DNA of 32,822 nt. It comes from an uncultured Polaribacter sp. (lineage in GTDB: Bacteria; Bacteroidota; Bacteroidia; Flavobacteriales; Flavobacteriaceae). Positions within the stretch are counted from its first letter, which is position 1; each line of letters opens with the position of its first letter. This document shows positions 26,927-32,822 of the stretch, one piece after another. Location: NCBI GenBank assembly GCA_905480405.1, contig CAJQQH010000136.1, positions 1-32,822 on the forward strand, written 5' to 3'. The position numbers and the translations under genes were made by a program. The notes below the pieces were generated by a model. The model saw nothing but the letters and a program-made list of their open reading frames with translations, made no database searches and was not told the DNA's origin.

Positions 26927-27007
26927 TTATAAGGAGGTTTCACTTCTCTTATTAATGCGTAAATTTATAGTCAGTAATGCTAAAATTGATAATAATTTTG
27001 TTTTCAT
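26927..27007 (-). pseudogene. Vestigial paralogue of the giant surface gene (signal peptide only)
   Basis: ATG at 27007 opens 26 codons, MKTKLLSILALLTINLR and so on, then stops. Its first residues MKTKLL, codon for codon, match the giant gene (MKTKLLILISMLLVG), and the 5' leader is also alike: AAAACAATCTAA followed by an AT-rich stretch before ATGAAAACAAAATTATTA in both. The mature part is gone; 350 bases to the giant gene show no coding pattern I can follow. It reads divergently from the hybrid sensor gene, with a -7 box TAGTTTTG at 27045-27038. Confidence 0.5.
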
Positions 27008-27055
27008 AATGTAAAAATTTATTTAGATTGTTTTCAACAAAACTACTGGTAAACA

Positions 27056-27135
27056 ACTATCTACATCATTCAAAAACTATCTATTCAATTCAAAGAGTAA
27101 CTATTTGATTCAAAAAACGACCAATTGATTCAATT
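27056..27135 (+). promoter_or_regulatory. Four 20-bp direct repeats between divergent promoters
   Basis: ATTCAA occurs at 27068, 27088, 27108 and 27128, exactly 20 bases apart. The four 20-base units (27056, 27076, 27096, 27116) share further bases, roughly A-N4-TC/AC-T/C-A-N4-ATTCAA-A. The array ends 16 bases before the -7 box of the hybrid sensor gene and starts 10 bases from the -7 box of the divergent vestigial gene. Spacing of two helical turns is what direct-repeat sites for AraC-type regulators show, and the gene just downstream encodes an AraC-type output. Confidence 0.7.
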
Positions 27136-27151
27136 AAGCGTTGTACAGTTC

Positions 27152-27159
27152 TAAATTTG
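27152..27159 (+). promoter_or_regulatory. -7 box of the hybrid sensor gene
   Basis: TAAATTTG is an exact TAnnTTTG match, 99 bases before ATG 27259. The TTG at 27125-27127, inside the fourth 20-bp repeat, is 24 bases upstream, rather far for a -33 element, so activation by a bound protein is plausible. The leader would be about 95 bases. Confidence 0.55.
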
Positions 27160-27258
27160 CATAAAATGTTTTTATATTTACAAAATATATTGAAGCAACA
27201 AAACATTGTGTTTTGTTCATTTTAAAGAGTTTTGTGTTAATACTGATATATATTATTT

Positions 27259-29436
27259 ATGAAAAAAGTATACGAAAGTATAATTGCTACAGGAACCAAA
27301 AATAATTTCTCGAATAACCTTAATAAAAAGATACGATTACTAAATATCTATAGTTTAGTTTGGAGCCATATAGTATTGGTCTTTTTAAGTTTAGAGATGT
27401 TTATTAACCTAATTGGAGAAGTTTACAACAAAAAGAATATTAGTTTCGATTTTTTTGATTTAAAATATTTTCTTATTCATATTTTTATAGTTATTTTATT
27501 AATTGGTGTACTTTTTATTAATAAATATTTGAATTTTAAATGGGGTCGTATATTGTTTCTTTCCACTTTTGGATTTGCTAATATATATGCTGCTCTTTTT
27601 ATATCTCCTGGTAGCTTTATTGAATATTATTTTTTATTGATGTCCCCTATTGCAATTACACTATTTGAGAAAAAAAGTACTTATTTGTTTTTTTTAGTCA
27701 TTGGGTTTTTACTTTTTTTAACTCCTTATTATTTCTACCCAGTTTACCCACCTGATTTTGTTGAAAGATTATTAATTTTAGAAACTGTCTGTATCTTTCT
27801 AGTTTTATATCTTTTAGTTAATTATTTCAAAAAAAACAATACGAAATTCGAAAAACTTTTAGCGTTAGAAAGAGACAAGGTACTTTCTGATAAAATTATA
27901 CTAGAAAGGCAAGAAGCTGAATTACGGGAATTAAGTGAATTTAAATCTCATTTTTTTGTGAATCTTTCTCATGAAATACGTACACCTTTAACATTAATAC
28001 AAGGTTACACAAACCAATTAACCTTTAAAGAATCAGACAAAGAAAACAAACAAAAAACAACGATTATAAAAGAACAATGCCAACAAATGCAAGATATTAT
28101 TAATAGTATCATGGATTTAAGTAAAATAGAAAGTAATCAATTTCAACTTATAAGCTCACCTGTAAATATTAATTCTTTTTTAGATAAACATTATACAAAT
28201 TTTCAAAGTCTTTTTTCTGAAAAAAACATAGCCTTTTTGTTTAATGATAAAACTATAAAAACCAACATATTAATAGATGAAGAACTTTTTTCTAAAGCAA
28301 TTACAAATTTACTTAGCAATGCGTTAAAATTTACACCAATTAACGGATCTGTTTCAATAAACACATCTTTTACAAAAGAAGGTCTTAAAATTGAAATAAT
28401 AGATAATGGTATTGGTATAAACAAAGAAGATTTAGAAAACATTTTTAAACGCTTTTATCAAGTAAAAAACGATATCACTAAAAGTCAAGGAAGTGGTATT
28501 GGTTTAGCTTTTACAAAAAGTATCGTTAGTGCGCATCAATTTTCTATTAATGCAGAAAGTAGTGCTAGAAAAGGTTGTTGCTTCACAATCTCTATTCCTA
28601 AAAATTTTATAAGTACTTCTATTAATGAAGACTCTATAAAAGAACTAGATACAGTTAACATTAAAAATAGTTTAGAAGACAAAAATTTTAAAGAAGAACA
28701 TAAATCAACATCTAAACAAAAAGGAAAAAAAATACTTGTAGTTGATGATCATGACCAAATGAGAACTTACTTGAAAAAGGTTTTAAAAGGTTACACTATT
28801 ACAGAAGCTAAAAATGGTGAAGACGCACTTAATATACTTAAAGAAAATAATTTTGATCTTATTCTTACAGATTATATGATGCCTGTAATGGATGGAGAAA
28901 CCTTAGTTAAAGAATTAAAAAAGCAACAGAATAAAACACCAATTATAGTATTAACAGCAAGAACAGATCAACATGGTAAACTATCTATGCTGCGTTTAGG
29001 TATTGATGGTTATTTACATAAACCTTTTATGGAAGAAGAGCTTTTAATTAATATTAAAAACTCTATAAACCTTTATAAAAATGTAAAAGATTTTGATAAA
29101 AAAACCTCTCCTGAGGTGTTAAAGAGTCTAAATGAATACGCAGATAAGTTTAACACTAAAATTACTACTTATATTAATAAAAATATAGACTCACCTCTTC
29201 TTACTGTAGATACTATTTCTGAATATATGAAGGTTTCTAGAAGTACTTTAAATCGTAAAGTTAAAACTATTCTAGGACAAACCGTTAACCAATTAATACA
29301 AGAGGCCCGTTTAGAAAAAGCAAGAAACTTAAGAATAAAAGACCCTTTTGCTTCTAAAAAACAAATTGCAGAAGCTGTTGGCATAACCAATACTACATAT
29401 CTATTTGAAAAACTAAACGAACGTTATGGTTCTTAA
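27259..29436 (+). CDS. Six-transmembrane hybrid histidine kinase / response regulator / AraC protein
   Basis: A 725-residue one-protein two-component system. Six membrane segments lie in about residues 28-190 with no large periplasmic sensor; a coiled linker follows, then the HisKA box VNLSHEIRTPLTLI (His near 238), the ATPase domain with N box NLLSNALKFT, GIGINKEDLENIF and GSGIGLAFTKS. The receiver domain has its aspartate in LILTDYMMPVMDG (about 537) and lysine in GYLHKPF, and an AraC helix-turn-helix follows (about 625-725). It resembles hybrid two-component systems of polysaccharide loci but lacks their beta-propeller sensor. The second AraC helix, GITNTTYLFEKLNERYG, is unlike the usual FSxxxYFxxxFKKxxG pattern. 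It is flanked by two LamG/beta-helix T9SS genes, probable targets by inference. Confidence 0.92.
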   Translation: MKKVYESIIATGTKNNFSNNLNKKIRLLNIYSLVWSHIVLVFLSLEMFINLIGEVYNKKNISFDFFDLKYFLIHIFIVILLIGVLFINKYLNFKWGRILFLSTFGFANIYAALFISPGSFIEYYFLLMSPIAITLFEKKSTYLFFLVIGFLLFLTPYYFYPVYPPDFVERLLILETVCIFLVLYLLVNYFKKNNTKFEKLLALERDKVLSDKIILERQEAELRELSEFKSHFFVNLSHEIRTPLTLIQGYTNQLTFKESDKENKQKTTIIKEQCQQMQDIINSIMDLSKIESNQFQLISSPVNINSFLDKHYTNFQSLFSEKNIAFLFNDKTIKTNILIDEELFSKAITNLLSNALKFTPINGSVSINTSFTKEGLKIEIIDNGIGINKEDLENIFKRFYQVKNDITKSQGSGIGLAFTKSIVSAHQFSINAESSARKGCCFTISIPKNFISTSINEDSIKELDTVNIKNSLEDKNFKEEHKSTSKQKGKKILVVDDHDQMRTYLKKVLKGYTITEAKNGEDALNILKENNFDLILTDYMMPVMDGETLVKELKKQQNKTPIIVLTARTDQHGKLSMLRLGIDGYLHKPFMEEELLINIKNSINLYKNVKDFDKKTSPEVLKSLNEYADKFNTKITTYINKNIDSPLLTVDTISEYMKVSRSTLNRKVKTILGQTVNQLIQEARLEKARNLRIKDPFASKKQIAEAVGITNTTYLFEKLNERYGS

Positions 29437-29469
29437 AAGGAGTAATTCATTTTATTTTTTTATATCTAA

Positions 29470-29498
29470 AAACCTCGTAAAAAAAGCTTACGAGGTTT
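29470..29498. terminator. Terminator between the hybrid sensor and the second LamG gene
   Basis: AAACCTCGTAA (29470-29480) pairs with TTACGAGGTTT (29488-29498). On the minus strand the stem runs into TTTTT, so it serves mainly the leftward LamG gene ending at 29522; on the plus strand only a short T stretch follows. Confidence 0.75.
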
Positions 29499-29521
29499 AA
29501 TCAAAACACACTAACAAGGCA

Positions 29522-31774
29522 CTATTTTTTTATAAAACGTTTTGTAAAAACAATTCCGTTTTCGTCTTCAATTTTAATTATATAAAGTCCATTTTTAAAA
29601 CTTCCAGTTGTTATTATTTTAGATTTGGTTTCCAGAATCTTACTCCCTAAAAGTGAGTAAATTGTTGCTCTTTTTAATTTATTATTCATCTTTATATTTA
29701 AAAATGAAGTAGTTGGGTTTGGAAAAACAGATAACTCATTTACTTGAGCATAAAAATTATTAACTTGTAAAGGAACAGAATCAAACTCATAAGCACCTCT
29801 ATCTACAGTTGTGTTAAAAATACGTTGGTTACCAGCTAAGTCTAAACTAAGAGTCATAAAACTATTATTACCTGCGTTTATAGAAGATGAACCCGAATTT
29901 AACTTGAAATTGGCATCCAAATCAGGATCTACAGAAATTGTATTTAATGGTATTCCTATAAATGTTGATAAACCGTCTTCGTCTGTATTATTTTCCACTA
30001 TTCGTAAAACATCTGTATAATTCAATGCATCATTAAGACTATGACTTGCTCCTATAGCTTTTGCTACTTGGCTTGAATGTTTAACATTACCCCAAAAAAT
30101 GTTATTTACAATCTTAACAGCTCCAAAACCACCATCCCTTTCAGATAATCCAATAACAGGAAAATTTCCTTTGACACTGCTACCAGAATCTCCTAAACTG
30201 CTATTATTAACAAATGTATTATTTACAATAGTTGCATTTAATACTACTCCACTAAAATAAGCTCTTGCTCTTATTGTTGCTGCTCCAGAACCTTTTCTTC
30301 CTTTTCCAGTATCATCATCCGTTTTATTATTCTTAAACAAAGAATTAGTAACGTTAACATTAATTTCGTTATTTGTTGCAGACATATGAACATCGATTCC
30401 AGCAGCTGTGTTAGCTAAATTACCGTCAAAAATAGAGGCATCAATTGTAAAATTACATGTAGATGAAACACTAAGCGATACACCCGCACCAGATAGCGCT
30501 ACATTGTTTTTAATTGTGCAGTTTTTAATTGTTAAATCGGTTAAAGAAATATTTTTAAATATTCCAGCCCCAAATCTATCATCTCCAGTTATAGCATCTG
30601 CATGACCATCTTTAATTGTAAATCCGTTAATTTCTAAATCGTTAACAACTACCTCAACAACATGCTTACTATTATCGCTTCTTGTTGCATCATTATAGCT
30701 TACAATAGCATCATCACCCGATAAGTCTCCACTAAGTATTGTTTCATTTGTAGTAGATATCAAACTTAAGTCTCTTTCAGAAAGAGAAGTTTCCGTACCA
30801 TTAAAACCACCATAAATATTAGTATTTAAAACAAAACTAGCATCTCTATCTGTTACACTAGGTTTGTAAGTTCCTTTGGCTACCCAAATTTCATTAACAG
30901 TTAATGTACTATTTAAGGCATCTTGTAAATCTGTAAAAGCATTTGCCCAACTTTTACCATTATTTAAACCAGTTGCTGCAGAATTAACATACAATGTTCC
31001 AGAAAAACCACCCGCTTTAGCTACTTCTGTATCAGTTAAAATTCGAGTGTAAATTAAAATATTATCTATACCGTCTTCATATTTATAAATTGATGCTACT
31101 GATGCGTCTCTTAAACGAGAAAAAACAATATCTCCAACATGTTTATTATCATCTGCAATATTAACACCAGAAGCGCTAGCCAAGTAATTTGTACCACCTA
31201 TCTTAACATTATCTACATAAACATATGCATAAAAACGGTTATACGGAGAAGTAGTTAAAAATTCTGAATATGCCTGAATAACCACATGGTGCCACTCATT
31301 ATCTGCTATAACTGTTGGATGTGTTTTAACGCCACCATTTCCACCTACTTTATATAAAGCATTTATCTTTCCATTTTGTAAATAAACTTTTAAACCTAAA
31401 TAACTAGCATCTGATATTGATGCTTGATCATTATCATGATAAATAATTCTATGGGCATTATCGTTTGTAGATGTCTTTAACCAAAAGCTAATTGTTTTTG
31501 GTAAATAAGGATTTGTGTTGTTGTTAACATCAAACTCAATATCTGACCTTAATAAATCATCTCCATTTAAAGATATTGCACCATTAGCATCTCCATCTAC
31601 ACCCATAATTGTCGTGGATGCAGATCCTACTTTAGTAAAACTAACGTTATTAACAGCATCGGTAAGTGCTCCGTTACTAAAATTATACCTCGCAACTAAA
31701 TCATTAGTTGGTATTTGTGCAAATGTGTTTAAGGCTAACATTAGCATTAAAGAGAAAAATAATTTTTGTTTCAT
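29522..31774 (-). CDS. T9SS surface protein: LamG and beta-helix
   Basis: A 750-residue exported protein, a shorter cousin of the giant protein at 20969-26557. It has a signal peptide (cut near TFA-Q, about residue 19) followed in both proteins by the same IPTN start, a LamG/concanavalin-like domain (about 20-255), a right-handed beta-helix module (about 258-665, opening LYVNSAATGLNNGKSWANAF, with NATIVNNTFVNNSSLGDSG and the DRGAYEF end signature), and a type A T9SS sorting domain (about 670-750, SVFPNPTTSFLNIKMNN to KNGLYIIKIEDENG). It has no InlB-like repeats. Function is unknown: adhesin or polysaccharide-binding surface protein. Six ATT units lie just before its start codon. Confidence 0.9.
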   Translation of the reverse strand: MKQKLFFSLMLMLALNTFAQIPTNDLVARYNFSNGALTDAVNNVSFTKVGSASTTIMGVDGDANGAISLNGDDLLRSDIEFDVNNNTNPYLPKTISFWLKTSTNDNAHRIIYHDNDQASISDASYLGLKVYLQNGKINALYKVGGNGGVKTHPTVIADNEWHHVVIQAYSEFLTTSPYNRFYAYVYVDNVKIGGTNYLASASGVNIADDNKHVGDIVFSRLRDASVASIYKYEDGIDNILIYTRILTDTEVAKAGGFSGTLYVNSAATGLNNGKSWANAFTDLQDALNSTLTVNEIWVAKGTYKPSVTDRDASFVLNTNIYGGFNGTETSLSERDLSLISTTNETILSGDLSGDDAIVSYNDATRSDNSKHVVEVVVNDLEINGFTIKDGHADAITGDDRFGAGIFKNISLTDLTIKNCTIKNNVALSGAGVSLSVSSTCNFTIDASIFDGNLANTAAGIDVHMSATNNEINVNVTNSLFKNNKTDDDTGKGRKGSGAATIRARAYFSGVVLNATIVNNTFVNNSSLGDSGSSVKGNFPVIGLSERDGGFGAVKIVNNIFWGNVKHSSQVAKAIGASHSLNDALNYTDVLRIVENNTDEDGLSTFIGIPLNTISVDPDLDANFKLNSGSSSINAGNNSFMTLSLDLAGNQRIFNTTVDRGAYEFDSVPLQVNNFYAQVNELSVFPNPTTSFLNIKMNNKLKRATIYSLLGSKILETKSKIITTGSFKNGLYIIKIEDENGIVFTKRFIKK

Positions 31775-31780
31775 ACTTAT

Positions 31781-31798
31781 ATTATTATTATTATTATT
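31781..31798. repeat. (ATT)6 trinucleotide repeat in the 5' leader
   Basis: Six perfect ATT copies (AAT on the coding strand) lie seven bases upstream of the ATG at 31774. Slippage here would change the distance between promoter or ribosome site and start codon in steps of three bases. Confidence 0.8.
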
Positions 31799-31889
31799 TT
31801 AAAATTCAATTGTCTGTGACAAGTTGTTTTTAATTTATAACTGACAATTTAAAAAAGGAAAATGTAGTTTTTAAAATTTCAATAAGCTT

Positions 31890-31921
31890 AAAAAAAGTTC
31901 AGTCATAACAACTGAACTTTT
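31890..31921 (-). terminator. Terminator after the secreted pseudogene
   Basis: AAAAGTTCAGT (31893-31903) pairs with ACTGAACTTTT (31911-31921). On the minus strand a seven-T tract (31896-31890) forms the end of the stem and tail. It is downstream of the pseudogene at 31997-32281 and upstream of the LamG gene, so the two were separate units. Confidence 0.85.
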
Positions 31922-31996
31922 AATCTAACAACAAAAATTGAAATACTAACCTTAATCAATTTAATAGCTTCTTTCCTTTTTTAACCTGTATTTTTA

Positions 31997-32281
31997 TTAT
32001 TGATACTCTAATTTATTTTCACCTTTATCATTTAGAATTACCCTGATATTTTAAAAATGAAATATCTATTTTTTTGCTTTGTCATAGTCATAGCTGCAAC
32101 CTTTGCTTTTCTTTTGCTATAAAAATTACTATAATTAAAATTTTGCCAACTCTCACTTTCTTTATTTCCTTCCCTAATTCTTATAGCATTAAATAATAAG
32201 TGCCATTAATATCTTCGGTTGGGTTTGTGCATTTACCAAACTAATTATTAATAGAAATAAATTAAATAGTCTCGTTTTTAT
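31997..32281 (-). pseudogene. Frameshifted, start-less secreted protein gene
   Basis: On the minus strand ATA at 32281-32279 (where ATG is expected) begins KTRLFNLFLLIISLVNAQTQ, a clear signal peptide. The frame ends soon, but shifted frames continue as PTEDINGTYY, NAIRIREGNKESESWQNFNY, SNFYSKRKAKVAAMTMTKQK, NRYFIFKISG (stop 32038-32040) and, after one more shift, VILNDKGENKLEYQ (stop 31997-31999). So the start codon is lost and at least three frameshifts exist. The peptide order reads as one small secreted protein of about 90 residues; I do not recognise the family. Promoter and terminator remain recognisable. Confidence 0.6.
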
Positions 32282-32302
32282 TTTTCTTTATAATTATTGA
32301 TA

Positions 32303-32353
32303 CAAGAATATTAAATACTTATAGTTTTATTAGAATCTGTTTTATGAATAGCA
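32303..32353 (-). promoter_or_regulatory. Promoter and upstream box of the pseudogene
   Basis: On the minus strand TATTCTTG (32310-32303) is a -7-like box. TGCTATTCATAAA (32353-32341) lies 30 bases upstream, the same box at the same distance as in front of the giant surface gene. Confidence 0.5.
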
Positions 32354-32437
32354 TATTCAGTTTATAAACAAACAATTATGAATATGTTTTATAAATTATA
32401 AAGAAAATGATTTTAATTATTCAACTTAAATTTTTGG

Positions 32438-32596
32438 TTAAAAACCAGTTCCTGGAGCTTCGGGGCTTTGCGCTTGTGCTTTTTGTGGATTAAGAATTAG
32501 ATAAGTTCCTAATGCTGTTAAAGCAGCATACTTACCATAATTTCCTATTTTTTTTAAAGCTTCTTTTCTGTCTATATTTTTATCTTGATTGTTCAT
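32438..32596 (-). CDS. Small exported protein of 52 residues
   Basis: ATG at 32596 opens 52 codons to a stop at 32438. It starts with a charged segment (NNQDKNIDRKEALKKIGNYG), followed by a short hydrophobic stretch (KYAALTALGTYLILNP) and KAQAQS, an Ala-X-Ala type cleavage site, with a short proline/glycine tail, SPEAPGTGF. I remember closely similar small proteins from other Flavobacteriia, but know no function. It lies just downstream (87 bases) of a T9SS-cargo gene on the same strand, so the two may be cotranscribed, although a hairpin separates them. Confidence 0.65.
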   Translation of the reverse strand: MNNQDKNIDRKEALKKIGNYGKYAALTALGTYLILNPQKAQAQSPEAPGTGF

Positions 32597-32645
32597 GTTG
32601 TGTTTTTTTTTGAATTCTATAAATGAAGTAATAAGTATCGTTTTT

Positions 32646-32673
32646 GGCAGTTTTAAAGGTGTTTAAAACTGCC
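32646..32673. terminator. Hairpin between the T9SS-cargo gene and the small exported protein gene
   Basis: GGCAGTTTTAAA (32646-32657) pairs perfectly with TTTAAAACTGCC (32662-32673) around GGTG. On the minus strand it is followed by AAAAACG, so a T tract is missing; it may attenuate rather than end transcription. Confidence 0.55.
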
Positions 32674-32682
32674 ATGAACTAA

Positions 32683-32822
32683 TTAATTTAAGATTACTTT
32701 TTTGTTTACGCTTCCGTTTGCTGTTTGTAATTTTATAAGATATACACCTGTAGATAAGCTCATTGGTAATTGTACCTCTGCTTTTTGTTGTGCTGCAATA
32801 CTTTTATTAAAAACTTGTTTCC
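32683..32822 (-). CDS. C-terminal end of a T9SS-exported protein (cut by window edge)
   Basis: The last 46 codons of a leftward gene that enters at the window edge. They read KQVFNKSIAAQQKAEVQLPM, then SLSTGVYLIKLQTANGSVNK and KVILN before the stop at 32683. The STGVYLIKL and the final KKVIL pattern are the hallmark of the type A T9SS sorting domain (TIGR04183-like), so this is the end of a secreted or surface protein. Nothing can be said of its main domains. With the two LamG proteins it makes three T9SS cargo genes in 12 kb. Confidence 0.8.
   Translation of the reverse strand, partial: KQVFNKSIAAQQKAEVQLPMSLSTGVYLIKLQTANGSVNKKVILN

Larger units (their letters stand above)
26580..27055. other. 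Gene-poor stretch between the giant gene and the hybrid sensor gene
   Basis: Apart from the promoter box, the CTCGCAAG hairpin and the 26-codon vestige listed separately, nothing was recognised. No intact frame of plausible size is present on either strand; the remaining sequence is AT-rich and may be eroded remains of the former paralogue. Confidence 0.5.

Noticed and set aside
31515..31802. 95-codon plus-strand frame over the start of the second LamG gene
   Set aside because: Antisense to the signal peptide and LamG domain; hydrophobic run is the reverse of the signal peptide and the ATT repeat.

Overview
The window is AT-rich DNA from a member of the Bacteroidota, most likely a marine Flavobacteriaceae (Polaribacter- or Tenacibaculum-like; the genus is a guess). 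The signs are Bacteroidota-type -7 boxes (TAnnTTTG) ahead of many genes, lipoproteins and exported proteins with C-terminal type IX secretion (T9SS) sorting domains, a DUF4270 lipoprotein, a four-helix-type hybrid histidine kinase with an AraC output, and a GyrA with threonine at the position of E. coli Ser83.

Layout. 1-5175: 5'-part of gyrA (minus) divergent from clpC (plus), ended by a strong terminator. 5351-7190: a small PAS/zinc-ribbon protein, a Crp/Fnr regulator, then a tiny membrane peptide and a DUF2892 membrane protein behind a Crp-like palindrome and a -7 box. 7191-7989: no intact gene; it holds the wreck of a secreted WG-repeat-like gene on the minus strand. 7990-9015: a TlpA-like lipoprotein thioredoxin. 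9121-14424 (minus): housekeeping run of accA, an EamA transporter, an LptF/LptG permease, tgt, a structured intergenic element, and rluF. 14470-18291: outer-membrane protein plus DUF4270 lipoprotein (minus), divergent from a Kelch-repeat lipoprotein (plus). 18446-20203: LytS/LytTR-type two-component pair. 20216-20818: AlkB-like dioxygenase. 20969-32822: an accessory block of surface proteins, with a 1862-residue LamG/Fn3/beta-helix/InlB-repeat T9SS protein, a six-transmembrane hybrid sensor with AraC output, a 750-residue LamG/beta-helix T9SS protein, two decayed secreted genes, a 52-residue small exported protein and the tail of another T9SS cargo protein.

How it fits together. The accessory block looks like a regulated surface-adhesin or surface-polymer module. 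The hybrid sensor gene is preceded by four exact 20-bp-period ATTCAA repeats lying between its own promoter and the divergent promoter of a vestigial copy of the big surface gene; this is the spacing expected for AraC-type operators. The big surface gene and a nearby pseudogene share an upstream TGCTATTCATAAA box at identical distance from their -7 elements. The most interesting observations are that repeat array, the multi-stem RNA-like element between rluF and tgt, and the Crp-type palindrome at the class II position ahead of two small membrane proteins.
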